Shown here: one piece after another, positions 56,243-64,000 of the stretch
How the letters are laid out: the number at the start of each line of letters is the position of its first letter
Position numbering within the stretch: position 1 is the first letter of the stretch
Origin: Sabellastarte sp. h YS-2021
Taxonomy: Eukaryota; Annelida; Polychaeta; Sabellida; Sabellidae
Direction of reading: 5' to 3'
Assembly (NCBI GenBank): GCA_964017235.1
Contig: OZ024933.1
Span: 6,885,962-6,949,961, forward strand
DNA: 64,000 bases
Made by a program: the position numbers and the translations under genes
Notes under the pieces: generated by a model
Database searches by the model: none
What the model was told of the DNA's origin: nothing
What the model saw: only the letters and a program-made list of their open reading frames with translations

Positions 56243-56905
56243 ATGAGTTTTGAAGTTTTTGATGCGTGTCTAGGGACACCATTTTCTGCAGTTGTAGCCG
56301 GTCCGAGCATGTGCGGGAAAACTCAGTTTGTTCTCAAGTTATTGGAGTCTTGGAATACATTGGTGGATAGTCAATTCGACTACATTGTGTGGTCATATGG
56401 TCAAAAAACTGAGGCATTAGAAAAAATTAAAAATTTATATGGTGACAAAATTACTCTTGTGGAAGGGATACCAGATGACTTGACCGGTTTCACCAAACAG
56501 AAACAACATGGTGTATTTATCTTTGACGATTCTCAATCCGACATTTGTGATTCTCAAGAAATAGCGGATTTGTTCACCAAAAAATGTCATCACGAAAATA
56601 TCAGCACCATTGTGATATTTCAAAACCTATTTTGTGAGGGAAAACACAGAAAAACCATCTATAGGAATGCCTCATACCTTATCTTATCTAACAATCCTCT
56701 AGATTACACATTGGCTTATTCCCTAGCTAGAAAAATCTATCCACAGAGGTCTAGCATCTTTTTAGACATGTTCAAAAATGCAACAAAGAAACCTTATGGT
56801 TACTTATTTATAGATGGAAAAGTCAGCACACCAGAGGATGCTCGTTTTAGAACAGATTTGTTTGGTAAAAATTTCCAGAAAGTTCTTGTACCCAACAAGG
56901 CATAA
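56243..56905 (+). CDS. A32-like DNA-packaging ATPase (FtsK/HerA superfamily)
   Basis: An intact 220-residue ATPase, the size usual for Polintons. Walker A is GPSMCGKT (20-27), Walker B GVFIFDDSQ (90-98), and a sensor-like IFQNLF follows in the order expected. CHHENIST and NASYLILSNNP match conserved blocks of the packaging family, and KPYGYLFIDG lies near the end. It threads genomic DNA into the capsid. The ATG at 56243 is preferred over upstream non-ATG codons because it precedes the first strand by the usual distance and follows an A-rich leader. Confidence 0.88.
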   Translation: MSFEVFDACLGTPFSAVVAGPSMCGKTQFVLKLLESWNTLVDSQFDYIVWSYGQKTEALEKIKNLYGDKITLVEGIPDDLTGFTKQKQHGVFIFDDSQSDICDSQEIADLFTKKCHHENISTIVIFQNLFCEGKHRKTIYRNASYLILSNNPLDYTLAYSLARKIYPQRSSIFLDMFKNATKKPYGYLFIDGKVSTPEDARFRTDLFGKNFQKVLVPNKA

Positions 56906-56913
56906 AAAATTAT

Positions 56914-56924
56914 CCGTGTGACAG
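56914..56924 (+). promoter_or_regulatory. CCGTGTGACAG motif upstream of the small virion gene
   Basis: CCGTGTGACAG lies 9 bp after the ATPase stop and about 50 bp before ATG 56977. Very similar strings occur at 48291-48300 (CGTGTGACAG, before dUTPase), 58151-58160 (CCGTGTGATA) and 45465-45473 (CCGTGTGAT). Recurrence only in intergenic starts suggests a shared transcription signal of this virus lineage. Confidence 0.35.
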
Positions 56925-56976
56925 ATTCAAACAACAGTTAGTGTAATAGTATGGAAGAAAAGAGACAAAAGATAAT

Positions 56977-57308
56977 ATGGGATCTGCTTTAAAGAGAAGA
57001 GATGATCTCACATTATTAGCAAATTCAAAAGATGTGAAAAGAAGGAAGGCGCTTTTAGATGTAGCCACAAAACAAGAAATTGATGCTATATCAGAGTGCT
57101 TGTTAAACATAGTAAATGGTCGTGTGAGAATTTCACCCTCTAAAATTGGAAAGTTAAAGAAAATAAAAAGACACCTTAAAGGTGTTCATTTAAGAAAAGA
57201 AAACAAATTCTGAAACAAGAGGGGGGATTCTTAACGAGTATATTACCGGTGGCATTGTCTGTGCTAGGTTCACTTTTTGGAGGTGGGAAATTAATTATAA
57301 AGAGGCTG
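56977..57308 (+). pseudogene. Small basic virion protein (pX-like) with hydrophobic GGFL segment, frameshifted
   Basis: The first 78 codons encode a basic protein (ALKRRDDLTLLANSKDVKRR, QEIDAISECLLNIVNGRV, KIGKLKKIKRHLKGVH). Just after the stop at 57213 another frame continues ILKQEGGFLTSILPVALSVLG and ends at 57308. A basic body followed by a Gly-Gly-Phe-Leu hydrophobic segment is the layout of small core proteins of Polintons and of adenovirus pX. The frame changes in an A-rich run near 57195. The element copy at 29051-29269 has the matching first half. The 3' part is tandemly duplicated. Confidence 0.65.
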
Positions 57309-57680
57309 TAATTGTTCCACTGGAAGTATTTAACAAGTGTAACTTTAACCCAGAGGAGAAAGAACTTCCCCCCAAGAGAAATTGATGCTATATCAGAGTG
57401 CTTGTTAAACATAGTAAATGGTCGTGTGAGAATTTCACCCTCTAAAATTGGAAAGTTAAAGAAAATAAAAAGACACCTTAAAGGTGTTCATTTAAGAAAA
57501 GAAAACAAATTCTGAAACAAGAGGGGGGATTCTTAACGAGTATATTACCGGTGGCATTGTCTGTGCTAGGTTCACTTTTTGGAGGTGGGAAATTAATTAT
57601 AAAGAGGCTGTAATTGTTCCACTGGAAGTATTTAACAAGTGTAACTTTAACCCAGAGGAGAAAGAACTTCCCCCCCAAAA
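57079..57680. repeat. Tandem duplication of a 302-bp unit
   Basis: 57079-57376 and 57381-57678 are almost identical over the whole length, from AAATTGATGCTATATCAGAG to GAGAAAGAACTTCCCCCC. The copies join inside the end of one gene and the start of the next, so the second copy adds a headless duplicate of the small basic protein before the structural gene. Near-identity means a very recent event or an assembly artefact. Confidence 0.88.
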
Positions 57681-58144
57681 AAACTGGTGGCATACTTAAT
57701 GACGAAACTCTTCCTCCAGACGTTAAAATTAAGCTTTATAATCAGAAAAAGAAATTGACCAAGAGACCCCTTCCAGAACCGCAACTTGTACAGATTAAAA
57801 AAGAGGCAGAAGTAGAGACTCCATCCGAAGATATCATATTAAACCAATTTCCCTTGCAAACAAGACCTGTGGTTAATTTAATTTTAAAATACATAAAATA
57901 CTCGCGAGGTATCTTATCTTGGACAGATAACCTGGAAATTGTGATCAAGGGTGAAGCAATACAGGACAGTAATATTATTCAGTTACTTAGCTTTGTAACA
58001 AACAGTTTAACCATTACATCTCCTAAAGATATACCTGTGGGAGTAGGGGATTTTGTGGATACATTGGTGGATATTGGTGTTCCTAAGGCATACATACAAC
58101 TACCACGAAGGAGTCTGAGAAAGACCGAGTGGGTGAAATTTTGA
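57614..58144 (+). CDS. Conserved Polinton structural protein (function unknown)
   Basis: The recognisable protein has LNDETLPPDVKIKLYNQ, then a spacer, then QFPLQTRPVVNLILKYIK, GILSWTDNLEIVIKGEAI and SNIIQLLSFVTN, and ends with VGDFVDTLVDIGVPKAYI. The block with a ripening-type W-x-D/N-x3-E followed by NIIxLL and GVPKxxI is, from memory, conserved in Polinton and adintovirus gene sets just after the pX-like gene, and its role is unsettled. The gene order is the same as in the remnant at 28.9-29.9 kb. The start is uncertain because the 5' end lies in the 302-bp duplication. The last 150 codons are clean. Confidence 0.6.
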   Translation: MFHWKYLTSVTLTQRRKNFPPKKTGGILNDETLPPDVKIKLYNQKKKLTKRPLPEPQLVQIKKEAEVETPSEDIILNQFPLQTRPVVNLILKYIKYSRGILSWTDNLEIVIKGEAIQDSNIIQLLSFVTNSLTITSPKDIPVGVGDFVDTLVDIGVPKAYIQLPRRSLRKTEWVKF

Positions 58145-58219
58145 ATGGGTCCGTGTGATACTTTGAAAAGTGACACTTTTTTAATGTAAGGAAACAACAA
58201 TTTTCCTCATGACGTCAAG

Positions 58220-58597
58220 ATGAGAATCATCAAATATTATCCAAACACAAAAGGAATAGAACACCATTACTATCAATCTGGGGGGAATATACCAGTTTTT
58301 GTTGGATCTCCAATTCAAAGAGGTTTTGGATTGGGACAAATATTATCTGGTTTATTCAAACGAGCACTCCCAATTCTAAAGAAAAAAGTATTACCAGCAG
58401 TTGTCCATTCTGGAAAAGAGGTGTTATCAGACGTTATAATAAACAAGAAAGGGGTAAAACAAGCCTTATTAGACAATGGGAAGAATCGCATCTCAGAATT
58501 TGTGGGAAACACTCCTGTGACGGGTAGATCTAAGAAGCGTAAAAAGAGCTCTCCGCAAACAAGTGGGAAAAGAAGAAAGTTAAATCTTGTACTATAA
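58220..58597 (+). CDS. Small basic minor-capsid or core protein (pVI/pX-like)
   Basis: An intact 125-residue protein. It starts MRIIKYYPNTKGIEHHYYQSGG, then QRGFGLGQILSGLFKRALPIL (residues about 34-54), an amphipathic helix that could bind membranes or the capsid interior, then KKKVLPAVVHSGKEVLSDVI, and ends with a nuclear-localisation-type basic cluster (RSKKRKKSS, GKRRKLNL). The QRG-x-G-x-G helix plus a basic tail is a recurrent small protein placed before the major capsid gene in Polintons and resembles adenovirus pVI/pX in composition. It stops 11 bp before the capsid ATG. Confidence 0.65.
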   Translation: MRIIKYYPNTKGIEHHYYQSGGNIPVFVGSPIQRGFGLGQILSGLFKRALPILKKKVLPAVVHSGKEVLSDVIINKKGVKQALLDNGKNRISEFVGNTPVTGRSKKRKKSSPQTSGKRRKLNLVL

Positions 58598-58607
58598 ATA
58601 AAGAAAT

Positions 58608-59957
58608 ATGGCTATTCACCCACAGTCCTGCGAGAGTGCAATGTCTAATCTAGAGCTCTTCACTGTACCGAGCACGCATATTTCAACTGGGGCATCGCGA
58701 TACATCCAGCACAAACCTATTAGCACTTTAGACAAAGGGAGTGATCTGCATTTCAAAATTAAAACTGATGAGAGTGAATATTTAGATTTTAGCCAGTCAT
58801 TGTTGCACCTAAAATGTAGAATACTAGCAGCAGATGGTGGAGTACTTAGAAGGAAAGTAGCCGACGACGATCCCACAGTACCAGATCAATCCATTGTATT
58901 TCCTGTCAACTGTCTAATTGCAGCAATGTTTAAACAAGTAGAGGTTTATCTCGGAGGAAGATTAGTGTCTTCAAATGACACAATGTATCCGTACCGAGCT
59001 TTTCTGGAAACGTTACTCTCATATGACAAGGATGTTAAGAATGAATTTCTGGCAATGTCATTATATTTTCCGGAAACAAAAGACTTGGAAGCGATAGCAC
59101 CGGTAGCCCTCGCAGACACCAGCAATGTGAATCCTTCTGCAGTCACAAGATTTAACAAAACAAAATTTGGAAAATCATTCGAATTAATTGGAAGAATACA
59201 TGCCGATATCTTTAACCAAGCAAGATACCTAATGGGAAAGTGCTCGGTAAAAGTGAAATTACACAGACACTCACCGAAATTCTTTCTGATGGCTGCAACA
59301 GAGAACAATGAATATGTTTTAGAAATTGAAAGCGCTTCTTTGTTTGTGAAATATGACACAATTATACCGTCCATAAGAGCCGCTCACTTAAAAAATCTAC
59401 AGTCTGACCAGATAAAGTATCCCATAAAAAGAGTTGAGATGAAATATTTTACCAAAGGGGCCAACAGAGATGATCTGTCCGAACAAAATCTATGCGATGG
59501 TCAACTACCAACAAGAATTGTTCTTGGGATGGTGAACTCTTCCGCCTTTAATGGAAATATAAAACAAAACCCTTTCAATTTTAAACACTTTAATGTGCGC
59601 AGTATAGTACTGAGAGTCAATGGGAAAGCTGTTCCATTCGAGGAGTTGGAGTTGGATTTCTCCTCTGGCAAATACCTTATGGGGTACCTTTCACTATTTC
59701 AGGGGACAGATACCTTATACTCGAATCATTCAATGGGTATTACAACTGAAAATTATAAAAATGGTCATACCATTTATGCCTTTGACTTGGAGACCAATTC
59801 AATCCCGGATGAGATGACCCTGATCAAAAACGGAGAGGTCGGGGTTGAAATAAAACTGTCAGAAGCCTGCACCACTGCTGTCACTTTAGTTGCATATTTT
59901 GAATATCAGGACATGATTGAGATAGATTTGGAAATGAATCCTGCAACGGAGGTATAA
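58608..59957 (+). CDS. Major capsid protein (double jelly-roll type, F54H12.2-like)
   Basis: An intact 449-residue protein. The N-terminus has SNLELFTVPSTHISTGAS followed by SDLHFKIKTDESEYLDFSQS and LHLKCRILAADGG. This matches the family annotated in animals as F54H12.2-like, which corresponds to Polinton major capsid proteins. Later landmarks are VNCLIAAMFKQVEVYLGG, YPYRAFLETLLSYD, HSPKFFLMAA and FNPF-like KQNPFNFKHFNV. The fold is two jelly-roll barrels per subunit, assembling as trimers into an icosahedral shell. Length is normal and no breaks are seen, in contrast to the replication genes. Confidence 0.88.
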   Translation: MAIHPQSCESAMSNLELFTVPSTHISTGASRYIQHKPISTLDKGSDLHFKIKTDESEYLDFSQSLLHLKCRILAADGGVLRRKVADDDPTVPDQSIVFPVNCLIAAMFKQVEVYLGGRLVSSNDTMYPYRAFLETLLSYDKDVKNEFLAMSLYFPETKDLEAIAPVALADTSNVNPSAVTRFNKTKFGKSFELIGRIHADIFNQARYLMGKCSVKVKLHRHSPKFFLMAATENNEYVLEIESASLFVKYDTIIPSIRAAHLKNLQSDQIKYPIKRVEMKYFTKGANRDDLSEQNLCDGQLPTRIVLGMVNSSAFNGNIKQNPFNFKHFNVRSIVLRVNGKAVPFEELELDFSSGKYLMGYLSLFQGTDTLYSNHSMGITTENYKNGHTIYAFDLETNSIPDEMTLIKNGEVGVEIKLSEACTTAVTLVAYFEYQDMIEIDLEMNPATEV

Positions 59958-59959
59958 AA

Positions 59960-60313
59960 AGCAAAGTAAAGGAACCAATAGAATATTTCGATAGTTATGG
60001 GGAAGAACCAACTAATAAATATATTGTAAAATTCCTTGAAATAGTAGACTAGTATAGCTACAACAGCAGAAGAGTACAACATCTTTTCTCTACCGCATGT
60101 GGTTAACATTGTATCTACTTCATCTCAAACAGGTGTAAAGGTATGTCCTACAATAACATCATGAATACGTACAACCATGAGGGTTACAGTAAAAATGACA
60201 AAATGGTCAAAGAGTTTTGTAAAAGGAAATTTGGTTTAGACATAAGTCCAAAAGTTTCAGAAGATTTCTTAAAAAGACAAATTTCACGTCAGTTAATTGA
60301 TAGTTTGCAGTAA
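59960..60313 (+). pseudogene. Adenain-like cysteine protease, C-terminal part only, two stops
   Basis: The protease matures the capsid. One frame shows IEYFDSYGEEPTN, with the catalytic acidic residue region, then after a TAG, RRVQHLFSTACG, with the oxyanion Gln and nucleophilic Cys, then a TAA, then HCIYF and CKGMSYNNIM, ending at 60313. This is the second half of the adenovirus/Polinton protease family. The first half, with the catalytic His, is missing: the sequence begins directly behind the capsid stop codon. Two nonsense codons and loss of the N-terminus mean it is dead. Confidence 0.72.
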
Positions 60314-60356
60314 ATATTCTTTCTTTATATGAACTATGTGACAAGGCTAATTTTCA

Positions 60357-60914
60357 ATGTGCAAAGAAATGCTTATCATGTTTTCAACGGTATTCTTGTG
60401 GTCTTGCTTTGTAGTATCTGCATTTACCAGTAAGTGTGGTAATCCACCTGTTTGTTGGTGTACTAGCGCAGTTGGAATTATCTTGTGTAAAAATATTGAT
60501 ACGCTCCCTTTTTTTATTGAGGATGACAAAAACACAGCAATATTCTTAGACTTAATTAATACGGGCATAACAGAATTGCCCAATTTTAGGTCATGGACTA
60601 TCCTGGAAATGATTGTTATCAGAAACAGCACGCATCTGTGCAATATTACAATCGATAGAGCAGAACATGTCTGGCTTGATTCCGACTGTCCGGGACACCC
60701 AACTCCTGAAAATATCATTCAGGGGGAACATCATTACAAATTAAGAACGGTGGATTGGCCATACCTCTTATTACTTATTCCTCTTTTTTTCATTGGGCTA
60801 TTTATTGGTTATGAAATAAAGATGAAAGGAAACACAATTCAACTGTATCGAAAAAAGGAGGGTAGTAAAACTTCAGATAATGTTAGCTTAACATACATAG
60901 ATGACAGAAAGTAA
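60357..60914 (+). CDS. Type I membrane protein with Cys/LRR-like ectodomain
   Basis: A 185-residue protein with a signal peptide (residues 1-24, MLIMFSTVFLWSCFVV core), a Cys-rich start of the ectodomain resembling a leucine-rich-repeat cap (KCGNPPVCWC, LCKNIDTLP), one or two LRR-like strands (AIFLDLINTGITELP, LEMIVIRN), N-glycosylation sites NST and NIT, a transmembrane helix at about 134-153 (WPYLLLLIPLFFIGLFIGY), and a basic cytoplasmic tail. It may be a viral surface or receptor-modulating protein, or a captured host LRR fragment. It is the last gene on this strand. Confidence 0.6.
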   Translation: MCKEMLIMFSTVFLWSCFVVSAFTSKCGNPPVCWCTSAVGIILCKNIDTLPFFIEDDKNTAIFLDLINTGITELPNFRSWTILEMIVIRNSTHLCNITIDRAEHVWLDSDCPGHPTPENIIQGEHHYKLRTVDWPYLLLLIPLFFIGLFIGYEIKMKGNTIQLYRKKEGSKTSDNVSLTYIDDRK

Positions 60915-61440
60915 GTCGTTTATGAAGCTTTGTCATGTAATAATAATTGTGATTATTATGTATGTATGTATACTTTATGGTGATAGTCCTAGGCATACTG
61001 TGTGGGTTATAATCATTGTGTATAATATAAAATAAGCAAATAACTATAAATGTTGTTGTTACAAAAAATAGAAGTTTGTTTTTTTATAGTCATGATAACT
61101 CAAACATGCTGTATTCTGCATAATTGTAGAGTGTTAAATTTATAAAAGGTTAGCTTAACATACATTGATGACAGGAAGTAAGGGTTTCTTGTCGTTTACA
61201 AAGCTTTGTCATGTATTAATAATTGTGATTATTATGTATGTATATATGTATACTTTATGGTGGTAGTTCAAGACATACTGTGTGGGTTATAATCATTGTG
61301 TATAATATAAAATAAGCAAATAACTATAAATGCTGTTGTTACAAAAAAATAGAAGTTTGTTTTTTTATAGTCATGATAACTCAAACATGCTGTGTTTTGC
61401 ATAATTGTAGAGTGTTAAATTTACAGAAAAATAAAGGTTA
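60883..61440. repeat. Tandem duplication of the membrane gene's 3' end
   Basis: About 270 bp starting GTTAGCTTAACATACATAGATGACAG are repeated at 61150-61437 with few differences (shared TACTGTGTGGGTTATAATCATTGTGTATAATATAAAATAAGC). A third, more diverged piece follows to about 61560. Only the first copy is coding. Confidence 0.82.
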
Positions 61441-64000
61441 TACCTACATAAAAGCATGTTGTTACAATTGAAAAAATTAAATTTTCATATGGTGGTAGTT
61501 CAAAGCATATTCTGTGTGTAATGATGTAAGTTATATTGTGTATAAATATGCATAGTTATAATTTTGCTTGTGTGTACAATGATGATTATACTTTGTATAA
61601 CAAATTATTCAGTTATTTAAAAAGTAAAATCTATTAATTATAAGCATACTATTAAACTATTGTACTTGCATTAACTCTACAAGTGTTAAGAATTGTAAAA
61701 TAAATCTTATGTGTTAAATTGTTTTAAATATTGTACATAAAATAAAAAAAATGGTGATTGAGTGTCAAACCTTTGTTTTTTTTCCTTTTCTAAGACAAAG
61801 AATATTACTTTTTATAGTACTTAATCTTTCTCTGTGATCAAACACACATAACAGGAAGGAAAAAAAGATCTTCGAAAATGACCAGATGGACGACGTCAAA
61901 AACACTAACGAAACATAACAAAGGCAAAAAAACCCCAAGATCTTCGAAAATGAACGAACGACGCCAAACAGAACATAAAAAACAAAAAACTCACTGTTCA
62001 CAATCCATGACAACTTTTGGACGGGCTCTCAGAGAAACTGTGCTGTACATTTGGTTGCAGAAGACTACAGACATACATCATTCAGACACTGCATGAACCT
62101 AAAAACAAAATACACACATATCTAAAACACATATCTTCGTGTATTTGTAATAGTGATCTACCTTTCAATCTGTTAAGGTTTCCGCATTTACAAAAGTAGG
62201 TCACACCAGGGAACATTATATAAGGAAACTGTGATCTGAAACTTACTAATAATTACTAAGTCTGAATGATTAGGATATTCACATTTACTCATATTTTCTA
62301 GATCCTACATCTCTAAGATTCATCAAACTAGTACATTTCATTATTAATTTTTTAACAGTAGTTTCAAAATAGTATATCACAAAAAATGTGAATCTACAAT
62401 AGTTTTTTTTTTAAAAATTCTCTCATCTAAAAGTGATTACAAATAAACAAAAAAAAACTTCTCTCATTATAATTTCTTCATGTCTGTAAATGTGGGAGAA
62501 TCCATCAATGAATGAAAAAAGGCCTCCAATGGTCAACAGCTGTGCTCACCTGGAAGAAAAAAAGAAACAGTTGACAGCTGAACACACAAAACACAATACA
62601 CACAAAGACACATGAAAAACAGTCAGTCTTGTAAATATTGATCAAAATGATATTTTGAATGGAAGTCAAATGCTGTGCTCAGAAGGAGGTTCCACACTAA
62701 ACATCAGTACACAAACTACAGAATCAACACCAACACACACATACAAGGTCTAGAAATATTGATCAAACAATGATATTTCAGTGGAACTGGAATGTAAGAT
62801 CAATTTGCAATCAATGTTAGCTTTGTCATTACCACCCTTTTCAAAACAGACTATAGAAATTTTAAAATATATTTCCCTTTCTAACTAAATGTTTCATAAC
62901 AAACCTATCAGTTTATTAAACTAAAAAAATACATTTTCAAAATTTTCACCACCAACCTTCTACCTCCCTATGTCAAATTGAAAGTGATATTTTCCCCCTC
63001 TACTCCCAGTACATGTATATACAATGCAAAGGCATTGTGTATTTTTCTTGTATAAACAATCCAATTGTTCAAAAGCACAACAAAAAAAAACAATGTCAAT
63101 TTGTTTGTCTATAACAAACATAAAAGAAAAAAAAAGCAATTACACCTCCATAGAAAAAGCAAATTGTTTTGATTAAGATAATTACAAAAAGCTATTATTG
63201 TGGTTAGAATAGGTGAAACAATACAAACAGATGCTAAGGAATATAAAAAACAAGGATAGAAATTTTGATCTTTCACCAATGTATCAAAACAAAGACATCT
63301 AAGACAAACAGTTTATATAACAAAAAATGAAAATAAAATAAACTTATATCTAATTATAAGGCAGATGTATCTAGTATTTACATTATAACTATTATCTTTT
63401 ATATACATTCCACCAACATACATTATAAAGCAGCCACTTACCAAACACATGCATGTGATGTATTCCTTAGGATTCTGTACTGTATCCATTCCAGTTATAC
63501 TGACACCAAATTTTACAAATTGCTGCGAATAAACTAAATAGATGTAACTAATAAGAGGAGAAATTGATTTTTTCTCTCTCTCAATTCCACACTGATATTG
63601 ATTCATTTACCTCTTCAAATGTGTATTGAACAACACTGAAAGGTCATACCATTAACTATGCCTACAAGATTGATTTTCTCTTTCTTTCTTTTCAATTGAT
63701 AGATGACGTAAAAAATTACATCTTGCATATATATATATATATAGAATACACAAGTTTGTACTATTTTTAATGTAACTGCATACATCTTATACTCAATTAT
63801 GTGACATTTCATAAGATTTGTTCACTGCATAACAAAAAAGACCAGTATGAATACTAGCTGTTGCTTCTCAAAAAAATTCAATGAAGTATTGAGACAATTT
63901 AACCATCAATATAAGATCTTACTGGTACTTTAATGACCGTGTGTGTGCGTCCATCTGACTGTGTGTCTTCCTTCTTTGTGTATGCACATGTGCTTTACAT
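61441..64000. other. AT-rich flank, no gene recognised
   Basis: No conserved protein. A short internal repeat (AAGATCTTCGAAAATGA) occurs at about 61866 and 61938. I looked here for an inverted copy of the sequences at 42.6-45.5 kb that would mark the right terminal repeat of the Polinton and did not see one. Confidence 0.5.

Noticed and set aside
61878..62096. 72-residue frame after the viral block as a further viral gene
   Set aside because: It is built from a short duplicated Lys/Thr-rich DNA phrase, has no domain and lies beyond the repeated 3' end of the last gene.

Overview
The window looks like nuclear DNA of an invertebrate animal, most likely a mollusc. The support is AT-rich intergenic DNA, animal-type retroelements (DIRS-like, Ty3/Gypsy, CR1/jockey-like LINEs, PIF/Harbinger), a tRNA-derived SINE whose tail is of a type I associate with molluscs, and long satellites. 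There is no bacterial-style gene packing, and no rRNA or stand-alone tRNA gene was recognised. The species cannot be named from the sequence.

Left part (1-32 kb) is a graveyard of mobile elements. Two related PIF/Harbinger copies lie at about 4.9-6.06 kb and 17.6-21.2 kb; the second keeps remnants of both a Myb-like gene and a transposase. LINE fragments lie at 6.06-6.6 and 21.5-22.9 kb. An LTR retrotransposon (9324-14914, minus) has two LTRs of about 1 kb, a 5-bp target duplication, a tRNA-Pro-type primer site, a polypurine tract, gag, protease and integrase, but no reverse transcriptase. A foldback element sits at 15.6-17.0 kb. A collapsed DIRS-like element (25.6-28.3 kb, minus) lies beside a Polinton/Maverick (adintovirus-like) remnant (28.9-32.3 kb, minus). 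That remnant keeps pieces of a packaging ATPase, a small basic protein and a structural gene split by a SINE, and lies next to two BIR-domain (IAP-like) genes, one with a RING finger.

Middle part (32-43 kb) has no recognisable conserved gene. It holds a MITE, two adjacent satellites (about 145 bp, then about 153 bp with a 306-bp dimeric form), and on the minus strand several very short stretches bounded by good splice-site consensus, which may be micro-exons.

Right part (42.6-61.5 kb) is the most interesting. A degenerate tandem array carrying heat-shock-element-like motifs (nTTCnnGAAnnTTCn, four sites perfect over at least three units) surrounds a NADAR-domain gene and leads to a TATA box at 45455. 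Downstream, on one strand, is a nearly complete Polinton/Maverick-type endogenous virus: two orphan ORFs, two small proteins with SOCS-box-like C-termini, dUTPase, penton-like minor capsid protein, protein-primed family B DNA polymerase, a small acidic-tailed protein, two tandem deoxynucleoside kinases, a zinc-ribbon protein, retroviral-type integrase, A32-like packaging ATPase, two small virion proteins, a conserved structural protein, major capsid protein, a truncated adenain-like protease and a membrane glycoprotein-like ORF. Polymerase, kinases, integrase, dUTPase and protease carry stops or frameshifts, so this copy is probably not autonomous, although assembly indels cannot be excluded.

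Read together, the right-hand locus has a replication module (polymerase, dUTPase, kinases), an integration module (integrase), a virion module (ATPase, capsid proteins, protease) and candidate host-interaction genes (NADAR, SOCS-box-like proteins, membrane protein), preceded by what looks like a heat-shock-type promoter region. The BIR genes beside the older remnant would add an anti-apoptotic function.
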